DNA of 64,000 bases from Acanthococcus lagerstroemiae (GCA_031841125.1 CM063109.1:65106914-65170913); one strand, 5' to 3'. Positions 1 to 11,560 are shown, counted from the first letter of the stretch. Notes: generated by a model from the letters alone, not told the origin. Numbers and translations are program-made.

Positions 1-113
1 CTCTGAGATTTTTGAGATTTCGTGAAACCAAAAAACGTTAAATAATGTGATCCTAGTTTTGCTCAAGATGTTGAAAATATTTCAAACTTGCTAAATATTA
101 GTGAAATAAATAA

Positions 114-476
114 TACAGTATTACCTATAATATATGATGAATATATGCTATTGAAATGTGAGAACATTTTTGAAGAAGAAATGACTGGCAGTAATTTTTG
201 GACCAAAGTATTTCTTTTGAAATATAAATCGGGGTTTGAAAAGTATCCTAATTTGTACATTATTTTTCAATTTTGTGCATAATAAGTTTTTTTTTTTTCG
301 CTTCGAATATTTGAATTTTGAGTTGAGCGTGTTTTATAAAAAAGAATAATAACTAGAATTTCGTTCCGTCAATGTAGGCAGCCCCACAAAAACTGGTACA
401 CAAGAGGCTGAAACTCTTGAAATGTTTTAGGTCACTTTCTCAATTTTTTAAAGGAAAAGTTTGAGTGGCCACCGTG
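114..476. repeat. Dispersed repeat, copy A (about 360 bp)
   Basis: This stretch recurs with moderate divergence at 890-1250 in the same orientation. Shared landmarks in order are GATGAATATATGC-like sequence, a stretch reading roughly TTTCTTTTGAAA, CCTAATTTGTACATTATTTTT, CTTCGAATATTTGAATTT, ATAACTAGAATTT and a final GTGGCCACC. The end resembles the inverted terminus of CAGGGTGGCCACC-type elements, so the pair may be one-sided relics of a non-autonomous DNA transposon. No terminal partner was found at the left. The short open frames inside it are not conserved between the two copies. Confidence 0.7.
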
Positions 477-889
477 AAAAATTTACACCTTGTCTTCATA
501 GCTCATTTTTTGCCTTCTCAGTGTTTTAATGTTCCATGTTTTTATTTGTTTCAGGTGAGTGTCGATTTCTTGATAATATTATGCCCACGGTTGCGGAATG
601 AACAATGTATTCGTAAGTACCTAAGAATATATGAGTACCTTCTTGGAGTATTTCTTATGAAAATATTTCGTTGTGGGACGGGCCATTGTCCCCTTTTCCC
701 TCCCCTTGTATGCCCGTCTGATCTGAAACAGTTCAAACCAGTCAAGAATGTAGAAATGCCTGACTGCGCTCTGAGCAAGCCGGAAAGAGTCTCGAAGAAT
801 TTATTGCGGTCTCGCAAAATTTAAAAGTGTCTTATTGAGTATTATAGAGTCTGAGAAAAGCTTACAGTATTCTAGTTTCAAAGTAGCTT

Positions 890-1250
890 GCAGTATTATA
901 AATGATGAATGTGTGCTATTAAAATGTGAAAACATTATTGAAGAAGTAATTCTTGGACTAAAGTATTTCTTTTGAAACATGATTCAGGGTTTGAAAAGTG
1001 TCCTAATTTGTACATTATTTTTTAAATTTGCGCGTAATGTTTCTTTTTTCCTCTTCGAATATTTGAATTTGAAGTTGAGCATGCTTCATGGAAAAGAATG
1101 ATAACTAGAATTTTGTTCCGACTGTGTACGCAGTCCTACAGAAATTGGTAAACAAGAAGCTAAAACTCTTGAAATTTTAAGTCACTTTCTTGCGAATTTT
1201 GGTATTTTTTTCAATTTTTTAAAGGAAAAATTTGGGTGGTGGCCACCCTG
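890..1250. repeat. Dispersed repeat, copy B
   Basis: Second copy of the repeat at 114-476, same orientation, about 410 bp further on. It ends in GGTGGCCACCCTG at 1238-1250, exactly where the truncated RTE-like sequence begins. The duplication could be a local tandem duplication later split by other sequence (477-889), or two independent insertions. Confidence 0.7.
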
Positions 1251-1259
1251 TTTATTGCC

Positions 1260-2544
1260 ACAAATAATAAGGTTGTTATGATTTTTCAAATAAGCCTGTC
1301 ATCTAATGTTTGCAAAGTATTTATGAAAATAATAAAAAATAGAATTTACACGATTTTAGATAAACAGCAAGCAGACGAGCAGGCGGGATTTAGGAAAAAT
1401 TTCAGCACGATCGATCAAATACAAACGCTCAGTCAACTTTTGGAAAAGACGAGAGAATTTCAACTGAATCTGGCCATAATGTTTGTTGATTTTAACAAAG
1501 CTTTTGATTCACTATTTCATGATAAAATCTGGGAAACCTTAGCAGTACAGGGAGTACCAGAAAGTGTAATCAAAATGCTAAACAACCTATATGCTAATTC
1601 TTTTGCTCAAATCAAATTAGACAAAGAAGGAGAACCTTTCCAAGTGAAGAGAGGCATTAAACAGGGTAATCCGCTTTCACCAAATATTTTCAATGCTGTC
1701 CTAGAGCAAGTTTTTCGTAAGATCAACTGGAAAAATAAGGGGATTAAAATCAAAATGAGAGGGCCAAAATTTATTCAACTTCAAATACTTGAATAATCTC
1801 AGGTTTGCGGATGATATCGCCGTCATTGCTAAAAGTGGTAAGGAACTGATAGCGATGGCAGAAGACTTCAGGAGGGAGAGTGAAAAAATTGGTCTAATTA
1901 TAAATCAATCCAAAACTAAAATCATGACAAATATAAAAAACTTGGAAGAAATCAAAATTGAGGACAAAATTATCGAAATGGTGCCAGAATATCAGTACTT
2001 AGGACAAACTTTCTCGTTCTACAATAAAACGGAAAAAGAACTAAAAATTCGAAGGGCAAATGCCTGGAAAGTATTTTGGTTACAACAAAAAATTTTGAAA
2101 AGCAATATGAAATTAAACACTAAGGTCAGAGTCCTTGAAAGTACGGTTCTTCCAGTCTTGACATATGGAGCTCAGACATGGGCTACAACCAAAAAGCAAA
2201 TGCAAAAGATTCAGGTTACCCAAAACACTATGTTGAGGAGTATTCTAAAAATTAAACAAAAAGACCATGTTCGGATTCAAAGTATAAAAGAAAAAACAAA
2301 AATGAGAAGTGTTTGCAAAGTTCTGAAAAAACTCAAACTCAAATATGCAGGACACATTATGCGGGAATCCGGGTCAAAATGGAGCAAAATTCTGACTTCC
2401 TGGATTCCACATGAGGGTAAACGGGAAAAGGGGAGGCCAGTCACGAGATGGGGTGATGAAATAAAGGAAAATTTTGGTCCATCCTGGCCCACCATAGCGG
2501 GGGACAGGGAAAGGTGGAAGAACCTGACAGAGGCTTATAAATAA
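1260..2544 (+). pseudogene. RTE-like non-LTR retrotransposon reverse transcriptase, 5'-truncated and frameshifted
   Basis: Two overlapping frames together give the reverse transcriptase of an RTE-like LINE. The first frame (to 1796) carries the finger region SLSSNVCKVFMKIIKNRIY, EQAGFRK, the motif A Asp in FVDFNKAFDS, and motif B QGNPLSP. The second (from 1789) carries the catalytic pair in LRFADD, then the thumb (YLGQTFSF, VLPVLTYGAQTW) and a C-terminal tail with GHIMRE and GRPVTRWGDEI. A single-base frameshift near 1789 separates motif B from the catalytic box. The endonuclease and the start of the RT are missing, typical of 5' truncation during target-primed reverse transcription. The downstream copy at 37.7-40.7 kb has the same order and closely related motifs. 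Not functional as it stands. Confidence 0.9.
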
Positions 2545-2551
2545 ATAAATG
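2542..2551 (+). repeat. Short TAAA tail at the RTE-like 3' end
   Basis: The RT stop codon lies inside a short TAAA run (TATAAATAAATAAATGA). RTE-type LINEs commonly end in short tandem repeats rather than poly(A). This probably marks the 3' end of the element, with almost no 3' UTR. Confidence 0.45.
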
Positions 2552-2559
2552 ATTTTTCA

Positions 2560-3509
2560 ATTTTTTTTTCTTCTTCAAGTGAAATGGATTTTTTTAAATT
2601 TCTTCTTAAAATATTGAAAATTGAAATATTTTTTCGTAAAAAATTGAAAATCGAAAAAATAGTTTCGAAAATTGAATTTTTACCCGAAATAGTCTCAAAA
2701 GGTCTCTAAAAGCATCAATTTTAGGCAAAATTATCATTTTAAAGGGAAAATAGTCCGAAAAAAGGCCGTATCAAAGTTAGCTCATCGGCTTCAGAATTTC
2801 TTAATTCGTCCAGAAAACCTCAATAGGCCGGACAGGCTAGGCTAGAAAAAAGAGAGTTTTGCTTAAAAATCCGGATTTACGATTAATCAGTTATTGGTAA
2901 TTAATTGGTCGTGTGTGATTAATTGATCATATTCGATTCATTGGTTTCTTCTTGTCTATTGTCTCTTATTCATCGGGAATTTACCACTGATGATAGAACT
3001 TACAATTGGTTCTTTAATACAAAAATAGTCATACAGTTGATGTTAGCGTATCCTTCTCCTTTCCTCTCATTAATATTCTGAACAGAGCATATTATACTGG
3101 GAACTCACAATGCTCATCAAAAATCTTCCCTCCCCCTTCAAATTTCTATACGAAAAGTGCGGTTAGGTGAAGTGAACATTATCCATCCATTAGCAAAGCT
3201 GTAGACCCTCGGTAGAGATAGCCCATCCGTTAGATATTCCGTTTCAGAATGAAACTGAGACATATGAGTTTTCCCGTGTCCATTTTCAAAATAATTTTAT
3301 ACCTTTTGCAAGTGGGACAAAATAATTAAAACCAAAATATTTTTTGAAAAATCCCTCTCCTCATCATCCTTCCCTAAGAAAATTTGGTTTCCACCGAAAA
3401 AGTTGTGTCCCAATGACCTCTTTTTCTAAAAAAAAAACAGCCCCTCCCGTGAACACACTCCCGAGAAAGAACAAAATTATTTCCGAAAATCCTCGATAAA
3501 ATGTAGGTT
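2560..3509. other. Gene-free AT-rich sequence
   Basis: At 2560-2760 the sequence is a degenerate run of GAAAATTGAA / GAAAATAGT-like words. At 2880-2960 there are overlapping TTAATTGAT palindromic words. The remainder up to 3.5 kb shows no open frame with recognisable motifs, no splice-bounded exon and no TIR pair that I could find. Confidence 0.5.
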
Positions 3510-3978
3510 AAAAAAGTGTCTACCGGTCTTCTAAGTCATCTAAAGTCATCTGCTTTGAAAAGAGGTCATCTAAGTCATCGAAAGTCATATTTTCTCGCTG
3601 TAAGTCGTCTAAAACATTTTTATTCTATTAAATAGTTGAGGGGAAAAAAGCCAAAATGGCTTAGGTTTATTGTACATACAAACATCAGCTCATGAGTAAA
3701 TAGTCAGCGAGTGAAATGTGACTGACATTCGTAGGCAATTTTTGCGTTTACTTACGCTCGACAGACTTCATTTCCAGTAAATGCGGTTTGGCTCAAAAAT
3801 AACTAAAAATGAAAAATAAAGAAAAATAGACGTGATATTGTAAATGTAACGTAAAGTAGGGAAGTAGCAGAAAAATAAGTGATTGGAGCGAGCAACATTT
3901 TTTTTGAGACTACTAAAAAATTGAATAGAGGTCATCTAAAGTCATATTTTTTAACTTATCAGTTCTAGTTGACACCCT
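3510..3978. repeat. Possible non-autonomous TIR element with AAGTCATCTAA repeats
   Basis: The left end reads AGTGTCTACCGGTCTTCTAAGTCATCTAAAGTCAT. The right end, inverted, reads CAGGGTGTCAACTAGAACTGATAAGT with TATGACTTTAGATGACCTC just inside. Both ends share the GTGTC start and the GTCATCTAAAGTCAT word, which also occurs several more times near the left end (3525-3615). That suggests a decayed inverted-repeat transposon. No convincing target duplication was found. Confidence 0.4.
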
Positions 3979-4082
3979 GGTAAACAAAACATGAACATGA
4001 GAAACATGATAGAAATTAAGTTTTATTATTCAAAATATATAATAAAAAATCGGTAAATACAGAACTGGGACTCTCTCTCTAT

Positions 4083-4192
4083 GGTGTGGTGGGACGTATG
4101 GCGATGCACGCATACCGAAGTGCCCCCTGAGACCCCGCACCTTCGGCCCCGGAAACTACCCTTTCGAGTATCGCATCAGTGGCTGGAGGGAA
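4083..4192 (-). mobile_element. 5'-truncated LINE 3' end, family L3, copy a
   Basis: About 110 bp matching the shared 3' terminus of five copies in the window (others at 18202, 20440, 43660 and 62945). On the minus strand it runs through GATGCGATACTCGAAAGGG and CATCGCCATACGTCCCACC. The common end is at 4083 and the variable (5') end at about 4192. Flanks ACTCTCTCTCTAT and ACCCTCTCACTGT are a possible degenerate target duplication. Confidence 0.65.
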
Positions 4193-4366
4193 CCCTCTCA
4201 CTGTGCACGGGATTTTAAGTTGCCATCGATTATAAGTCGCACCCTACATTTGAGGAAAGAGTTTGAGATTATTTTTTTCTTCGTTCATAAGTCTCGGGGA
4301 GAAAAGACAATGCACAGGAAACAATGAATTGGAATTCCAAAAAAGCGACATCTATTGGTATTTGTG

Positions 4367-4477
4367 AAGTCTGGTCCAGTTGAGAAACAATTTTTCCACG
4401 CTTCCCCTCCAACTTCACAATGCCCACTATCGATGTGTATTGCGGGTTGCAAATTTGTTTCTAATTGGACCAGACTT
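4367..4477. repeat. Short inverted repeat (MITE-like, 111 bp)
   Basis: Left arm AAGTCTGGTCCAGTTGAGAA is matched by the reverse complement of the right arm, AAGTCTGGTCCAATTAGAAA, with about 60 bp between. The size and terminal symmetry fit a small non-autonomous DNA element. Neighbouring words TATAAGTCGCACCCTA (4231) and TATAAGTTGCACCCTA (4709) look like remnants of another repeat family. Confidence 0.5.
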
Positions 4478-4849
4478 TAGGTATTAGGCATTTCATCTTT
4501 AAGAATTTTCTCCATCTTCAGGTAGGGAATCATCATTCTCTCCTCATCGCTGGAAAAGTTCTGTTCCTTCTAGACAATATCGTCCTCTGAATCGTTCAAC
4601 ACGTTACTGAGGGAACACTTTTTGAATGAATTAAGAACGATTCCTATATCGGCTTTCTTCCGCGTGCTTGAAACCCATGCAAATAGTAGGGAGTCATTTT
4701 TCCTCGAGTATAAGTTGCACCCTAGATTTTTGATATAAAAAATGTGGACAAAAGTGCGACCTATATTCGAAGGAATACGGTATGCATGCAAAACATAAAC
4801 AAATAATGTTATATTTTTCATTATAAACACCAAAAAGAAGTTGTAACGC

Positions 4850-6420
4850 CGATAATCGAAAAAACAACCTTATTTTTGGGTTGGAAAGACGATTATTATT
4901 TTTCTTTTACTGGATATTTTTACGATATTATCTCGCCTTCCTCACGCATAGGACTATAATCTGTGAAAGTTTCAAAGAAATACGTGTTACCGTTTTCGCA
5001 AGCAGCAACAAAATGAAATGTTTGGACGCGTTTCCCCAAGAATGCACTTTTCAGTATAACGCTGTTTTCCATCCACTACCTCAGTTGAATGTGTCATTTT
5101 CCTGGTAAAACATCGTGGCCAGTATGATAAAATGAACGAGAAAAGTGATGTAGAATACATTTGTAGTCGGGTCCCTTTTCTAGGACGTCTTCTATGTTGT
5201 TTATGGTGTTATTCCGGGGAGCTGTCGACAGGACACTACCCCTCGTTGGTGTCCGCTTGATGTACCGTCTCTTCACGAACTCGATCTGGACCGAACGCAG
5301 ACGTGAAAGTAAGCGGACTGTATCTCCGTACCCGCCCGCTCGTATCGTCGCTTCACGGGATCGATTTCGTCTGAATGCGAGCGTAGTAATCGGACCGTTG
5401 TTCCCCTTCTTACCCGCCCGCATGTATCGTCGCTTCACGGGCTCGGAAAATTTCGAAAGAAATTCGCGAAAATCTTGACTGCCTCGTACTGAATCGATCT
5501 AATCAAAAACTGTACAGTTCCTATACTAACAGTCCTCTACCCTCGTATAAATTTCATCACTAGTGATTCATTCCTACTCGAGTTACTTTTTTCCTGAAAC
5601 GTGAAAAAAGTGTACTCCGACCTCGATTCCCGGCCCTGGTGCCGAAACCGATTGCTGATTTTAAAAATCAGCTAAAAAGATTTCGAATATACTCCGTGGC
5701 TGTGTGCGAGTCAACGCTCCAGTTTCGCCGCATTAAATTTTATGTTACCTTGTCCGTTGAACCTGGACGTGCGTTTAGAACATTGCGTTCGTCTCGTCTC
5801 GTGTACTACGTTCTTGTTCGATCATGTTTTTCCTCATGTTTTAACCTCTCTCTCTCTTTCGAGTTTCCGGAGAGCTTTTCTGACCTATAAACTGAAATCG
5901 TGTCATTTTTTATGCGAACGTCTACGAGTGTACATATCAAAATGAACGCGCGACCCGGTCATTGATACGTAGACTGGATTACTCGACTAGCTGTGGCGGT
6001 GCAATGTGGTGGGAACAAGTGAACGCCATAAAAAATGCGCTTACGAAGTGACAAAATGACAATAACGCAATGTAGGCCCGCCATGGATTCATGTCACATC
6101 TCGTTACTCTTCGTAGAGTTGCATACACGGATACCATTGACCGCGTGTGCTCGTGAGAATCACGCACGCTCGAGTTTCTGGAAAAGATCAAACCAGTTGT
6201 GCACGACGCAATTTCTCAAAGACAGTGCAAACTGTCTGGATTCTGTAGGCCGCAGTGGTTTTCAGCTCATTAGTCGCTACCCATAATTGCAAACGTGTCG
6301 TTGAGTACCCTAGATCGTCAACTTTTTGGAATCCCTACATGTGACGGATTTGTAACCCTCTGAATCCAATTGTCTCCCTACATAGATGCTCCGCCCTGAT
6401 GCCTAGAAAAGTACGTTCTG
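4850..6420. other. CpG-richer, apparently single-copy region
   Basis: Base composition shifts here: CpG dinucleotides (TCGTCTCGTC, CGATCTGGACCGAACGCAGACG, CGAACGTCTACGAGTG) are much more frequent than in neighbouring transposon DNA. None of the repeat families recognised elsewhere in the window occur. Short open frames exist on both strands but none has a recognisable domain. It could hold promoter or 5' UTR sequence of a neighbouring gene, but there is no direct evidence for that. Confidence 0.35.
5262..5446. repeat. GC-rich minisatellite, 80-82-bp unit, about 2.3 copies
   Basis: Units start at 5262, 5342 and 5424 with GTA(C/T)CGTC(T/G)CTTCACG and include (A)TCGAT(C/T)T, GAACGCAGACGT / GAATGCGAGCGT and TACCCGCCCGC. 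The third unit breaks off after CTTCACGGGCTCGG. It lies inside the CpG-richer region, and the open frame across it is read in different frames per unit, so a coding repeat is unlikely. Confidence 0.75.
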
Positions 6421-7360
6421 TTAAAAATGAGTAACTTCGAGGAATCCTCGCAGTTGACAGATATGAGATCCTATTAGGTCATTCATCCGACCCCACTCCC
6501 CCCCCCACAAGTAGTAGTCTAAAAAAAAGTTGAAATTATTGTAAGTACAGTGGTACACGGTTCCTGCACGGTGTAGCGGTTGATGACGTATTTTATCCAA
6601 AATGCAGGTACTGCAGATTAGTACTGAAAATTTTTTCATCCCGACTCGTTCTTGGCTTAGAGTATATGCCAGGGGTGCAACTTGCGGTCACTTTTTCAGA
6701 TGTTGGTTACTAAAAGTCACTTCTTCTGTAAAAAGTCACTAAACGTTACTTTTTTCGTATTTTCACGCTCAAAATGAAGTAAACTCATTACTAAAAAAAT
6801 AAAAATGGAAGTTCTGTGTTTGTGACGAGCCGCGAGCGTGAGCAGACTGCAGGCAGGAGACAGCAGATCGGTTTCTGCAAATCCATACAGTGCACAACGC
6901 GTTTTCAAAAGGCTTACATGTGTTAGGGATCAACATACCTGATTTTCTAATGATGATGCCCAGTTTCATCTATCATTTTCCTAAACGTCGACAGCATTTT
7001 GGAAGTATTCAATCTCCAACAGTTGCAGCCCTCCTCGGCCAGAAACTTCTCTCCCACAACGGCCATAATCTTCTACCAGAGCTTCAATGCCCACCCCATG
7101 GTCTTTTACTTCCGCAGTATCCCCCCTCCCTGCGAACCCTTTCCGTCTGCACATCCGGGTAGGCCCTCTCCCTTGGACTTCCTGCTCCAACGGCTTTAAT
7201 TTCTCTCCCTAGTCCCTCTTTCACCCAGGACTTCCTCCTCCACCAGGACCTCTTCCTCACCATTACCCCCACCACCCAGGACCTTTATCCCCCTTCTGAG
7301 GCCACCCCCATGAATCTCTTCCCCATTCTGGAGCTCCCTCCACCATGAACCACCTCCTAG
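6420..7360. other. Gene-free stretch with pyrimidine-rich segment
   Basis: Between 7020 and 7340 one strand is strongly pyrimidine-biased with many CC(C/A)CC and TTCCTCCTCC words, giving proline-rich frames on one strand and glycine/arginine-rich frames on the other. These are composition artefacts. No other signal was recognised. Confidence 0.4.
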
Positions 7361-7361
7361 T

Positions 7362-7495
7362 GGTAGGCTACCCTTGGAGAAATGAGCAATTAGTGGGGAA
7401 GGGTAGGCAATCCGCAGGTGGCGGACCCTCCCGAAGGTAGGGGCTACCCCTGGAGAAATGAGCAATTTAGAGGCAGGGTAGGCAACCCACAGTGG
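7362..7495. repeat. Tandem duplication, about 74-bp unit
   Basis: GGTAGGCTACCCTTGGAGAAATGAGCAATTAG at 7362 is repeated as GGTAGGGGCTACCCCTGGAGAAATGAGCAATTTAG at 7436. Both continue into AGGGTAGGCAA(T/C)CC(G/A)CAG. A fragment GTAGGCAATCCGCAGTG reappears at 9698 on the far side of the R1-like LINE. Confidence 0.75.
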
Positions 7496-7496
7496 T

Positions 7497-7610
7497 TTTT
7501 TTCGGAGTTTGTGGTGGTGGCGGATTTTACTTTTTTAGTATACAGACAGATATGTCTTATTATGTCAGTTATGTTTTTAAATTTGGAGATATTTTATGTT
7601 TTTGTTTTTT
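7497..7610. repeat. Left flank repeat around the R1-like LINE
   Basis: GGTGGCGGATTTTACTTTTTTAGTATACAGACAGATATGTC and TTATGTCAGTTATGTTTTTAAATTTGGAGAT recur at 9563-9640 and 9743-9775 beyond the LINE. The same sequence on both sides means the LINE lies between copies of an older repeat, or that its flanks were duplicated. Confidence 0.55.
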
Positions 7611-7899
7611 TTTTTCCCCTAAATTTATTTATTTTACATACATATTACATATACAATATATTGTGCTGACCTGGGGACCACTTTTGCTTCTTAAGCTTAT
7701 CGGTGCTCCGCAGGTCGTTACAATTTTTTATAGTCTTACGATAATTTTTTAATTTTGCACATTAAAATATACGTAATTTATTAATTTAATTATTAAATAT
7801 AAATTTTGAAAATTTTAAAGTAATAATAAAAGTTTTATATAATATACATATTATTAAATTTATTCATTAGGATAGGTTATTTTTATATTAATACAGGGA
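7611..7899. other. AT-rich spacer
   Basis: Very AT-rich, with a short GC-richer island at 7668-7715 (CTGACCTGGGGACCACTTTTGC, GGTGCTCCGCAGGTCG) that resembles a LINE 3' UTR in style but was not matched elsewhere in the window. No coding signal. Confidence 0.3.
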
Positions 7900-9480
7900 A
7901 AAGTTTTTAGGTTTTATTATTAATAAATTTATTTGGTCGGAATAGAAAAATTTTGTTTTTGCGGCTGTAGCTATTGTACCTAGTTATTATACTTCTCTTT
8001 ATTATTCATAATTTCATTGACATAATTGACGGTTTTTTGTGTGCTTTCTTTTTCTTCGAACCAGTTTTGATTGGTTTCTTTTATGTTGTATTTGGCCCTT
8101 ATAAGTTTGAAAGTAGAACATTTTAAGAATGTGTGGTCAGATGTATCTGTTTCGTCGCTTTTACAATTTATACAAGTGTCTATATCTGTTATTTTGTATT
8201 TTTTGAGATATTCCCCGAAATTCCCATGCCCCGTTAGAAACTGAGTTAGATAGAAATTTAGTATTAGCGCTTTGTTTTGAAGTATTTCCTTTATAGTTGG
8301 TATTAGTGCAGCTGTTCTTCTTCCAGTTTTTTCATGTTGGTATTCCTCCTGCCATAGATTATTATATTTGTTGTTTATTTCTTTTATGTTTTCCTTTTTT
8401 TGTTTTTCATCCATTTGAGACCATTTTATCGTTTTGATTTCGTTCACTTTTTGTAATTGTAGGTCTCATAGGTGGTATTCCAGCTATGACATTAGATGTA
8501 ATGTAGGATACTGTTTGTTCTATATGCTGCTATAATACCCAGTAGAATTTTCCTTTGTTCTTTTCTTATCTTTTTTTTTGGTATTTTTTTGTTTTTTATG
8601 CTCAGTTTTGGGTAATAAATTGTGCTACCATATTCTATAATGGATCTGAAAAGTACCGAGTATAAAATTTTCCTATCTGCATATTTCATGCCAAAAGTTT
8701 TTTTGTATAATGCTGTTATTCTGCAGTAGTATTTTTTAGTTTTCTTTATTATGTTTCCTGGTGATTAGGATGCTGTTTGTTTTTAGAGGGTTTATTTGTA
8801 AGCCCAGATGCTTTAACGTGTTGTTTATTGTTTTAATTGCGGAATTTATGGGTTTGACATCATCTAAATTTTGAATACCAGCTATTAATAAGAGATCATC
8901 TGCATAACTGAGGAGTTCCATTTCTCCATTAAGATCACATGGATTATGTACTTTTGCCATTGCAATATTAAAAATAGTTGGTGATAGAGTTGATCCTTGT
9001 GGTACTCCTGCTTTTAGTAGTTGTTGATGTATTACTTTTTTGTCTTTGTAGAATCTTATTTCCCTATCTTGTAAGAAGTTTTTGATCAAGTTTAAGATGT
9101 TTGTCGGGATGTTGTTCTCTTTAAGGCATTTCAGTATGGAGGAGACCATTTTATTGCGTCAAAAGCACCGCTTATATCAAAGCTAATTAGTAGAGTCATT
9201 TTCACGTGGTTTTGGTTTGTTTCTATTTTTTTAATGCATGTGTTTACTGCCTTTTCGGTGGATTTCTTTTTTATATAGCCGAATTGGTTTTTATGTATAA
9301 TTTTGTTAGTTTTGACTTATTCCTCTAGTTTTAATCGTATTATTTTCTCGTACATTTTCCCTAAATTTGGTAGGAGGGCTATTGGTCTATACGAGTTTGG
9401 TTGGGTTGGATCCTTTCCTGGTTTGTTTAGTAGTCTTAGTTTGCACATTTTCCAGAAAGGTGGAAAGTATTCAAGTTCAA
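7900..9480 (-). pseudogene. R1-like non-LTR retrotransposon ORF2, decayed
   Basis: Reading the minus strand from 9480, the frame gives FPPFWKMCKLRLLNKPGKDP, then SYRPIALLPNLGKMYEKII, motif A FDISGAFDAI, motif B GVPQGSTLSP (8990 region), the catalytic SYADD and LGLQINPLKT. A thumb segment follows (8492-8689), then a C-terminal domain with LTQFLTGHGNFGEYL and a zinc-binding-like CINC...DHTFLKC cluster (7980-8447). This order is typical of the R1/I group of LINEs. Premature stops (for example near 9325 and 9155) and frame changes near 8710 and 8460 break it. The endonuclease and ORF1 are absent, so it is 5'-truncated near 9480. The AT-rich stretch below 7980 probably includes its 3' UTR. Confidence 0.88.
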
Positions 9481-9506
9481 GGTATTTATTATAAATTATT
9501 AGTAAG

Positions 9507-9790
9507 TTATGTTAGGACAGATTATGTCCTTGAAATTAGGAAAGTAGCTGATCTGCCTCTTTTTAGTACATAGAGAGATATGTCTTTTTATGTCTTATTA
9601 TGTCAGTAATGTCTTAAAACTTGGAGATTTTTATTTTAGAACAGATTATGTCCGTGAAAGTAACTGATCTGCCCCTGCTATTTTTCTGATTTCCAAGTAG
9701 GCAATCCGCAGTGCGTTTTTTTTCTCTTCCGTAGGTGGTGGCGGTGGCGGCGGATTTTACTTTCTTAGTATAGAGAGAGATAGAGTGATA
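9507..9790. repeat. Right flank repeats around the R1-like LINE
   Basis: ACAGATTATGTCCTTGAAA...GTAGCTGATCTGCC at 9514 is repeated at 9641 (ACAGATTATGTCCGTGAAAGTAACTGATCTGCC). GAGAGATATGTC...TTATTATGTCAGTAATGTC and GGCGGATTTTACTTTCTTAGTATA match the left flank at 7520-7600. Part of the internal duplication is older than, or independent of, the LINE insertion. Confidence 0.55.
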
Positions 9791-11560
9791 ATACGGGTAA
9801 TGTGGATATCATTTCGCTATTAGGAAACCGTTGAGAGGCCTGGGAGTTTCCTTTTTAGGATTTTGGAGGATTTTTCTCTGTTTCGTCTAGTCGATTCTTC
9901 ATATAAGACTTTCAATAGAAAATTGATAGATTTTATTCTTAGTTAGGAAAATTACTTCATTTTCTGATTTTTAGGGAACTTTAGTTTTTGTAACAAATGT
10001 TACTAACTTACGTAAATTTATCTAGTTGTAATTTGAGTCGTATAATAAGTACCTACATTTCAAAAATATTTGAAAAATTCAGTTGGAAACCTATGCTGAA
10101 TTTTTCGTAATGAAACCGCTCGTAATTTCGTATACTTTTAGACTATGTTATATGTTAGTGATGCTCGTCTCATTATACTCGGTAAAATCCTTTCAACTAG
10201 AATATACTCGCATAAATTTCATATTAAATTTCGAAGCCTGAGTAAAACAGGTTAATAGTATTTAATGGATTTGCAAAAAATGCAGGTATCAAATATGATA
10301 AAGAGAAACTTCAGGTATTTCGTCAGATTTTGAAAATTTTCTAAGGAAAAACACGTTACAAATACGAAATTTTTTTCAGTAACGATTACGTCTAACAAAA
10401 GCTCGAAGCCGCATTTATTGCATCTATGGGGGAAATAATGGAAAATAACAATGAATGAGCTCTGAAAACATTTTTCAATCATTTTTTGTTGGACCGGAAA
10501 AATTTTGAAAATGTTAAGTTGAGTTACGTAGTAAGCAATTTGTGAGACAATTGTAAACGAGACGTGAATCCGAAAAACATATTCGGAATACTTGGAAAAA
10601 AGATTGAAAACCGAGAAACAGAAAAAGTTATATAGACTACAAAAATAAGCGTAAAAAATTACTATTACATATTATTAGTTTTTTAAGTCTAATTTCAAAA
10701 ATTCCCCATGTACATAATTTTGAATTGAAGAAATAAGGTGAGATAATTTACTGCAGCGTTGTCCACTTCAGCACAACTTTACTTGAGTAAGGTATTCATA
10801 ATATGCATTAAAATTTGATATTACGTTCCATTTAGGAGGAGGGAAGTACGTAGGGAGAGCGAGGGGAAAATACGTACAAATCAGTTGTATAGAAAACATT
10901 AGAAGTACATTCCATTATCAGCTGTGATTTACGAAGAATTGGAAACAATTAATCTAACCCAATCGATTAACCAAAAATAATCAATCGATCAGAATTAATA
11001 ATTGAAGAATTGAAAAAATAATTACTTGTAAAAATCGTTCGACCGAACGGTGGAAGTGTTGATTGATGTAAGTGCCAAAAACTTTTTTTAGGAAGCCAAA
11101 AAAGTGTTCACAGAATCATGTACATATATTACAAGAAGCATCGAGGAGAAATATTACAACAAAGACCACGAATTTATCAAGCAACAAGCGAATCGGAATC
11201 AAATTTTGTAGCCTGCTGTTTAATATAGAGAAGATTTTCATCCTGAGGATGTATATAGATTGTTTTTAGGTTTTTTGATCATTCTGTGGCAATGCCGAAG
11301 TGCGCAGCTATGAGGAACTCATGTACTTCCAATGTTCTCAAAACTAGATGCCCATTAACAAGTGTTGATAGTATTGGTGATAATCTTGGTGCCTATTCAA
11401 ATTATAAACTTTCTTTGAATCGAAATAAAATTTCTTCTGTGTCTTTGGGTGATTCTCTGAAAAGCGTCATTTTTCATGTCACAGACCTGGTGTAACTGTG
11501 GAACTGACTATATAAAATTATTATTTTAATAATGTGTTGGAATGCACTCTCCTTTAACTG
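9791..11560. other. Gene-free AT-rich region
   Basis: No open frame with recognisable motifs, no TIR pair and no known repeat of this window. At 10930-11050 there are repeated TCGATTAA/TTAATTGA words. The short frames at 11072 and 11286 (65 and 69 codons) lack recognisable domains and splice context. Confidence 0.4.

Noticed and set aside
5094..5478. Frames of 114 and 94 codons in the CpG-rich zone
   Set aside because: They run across an 82-bp minisatellite whose unit is not a stable multiple of three, and no motif is recognisable.
6981..7465. Pro-rich and Gly/Arg-rich frames as a structural protein
   Set aside because: They result from a pyrimidine-rich strand; no domain, and frames are open on both strands by composition.
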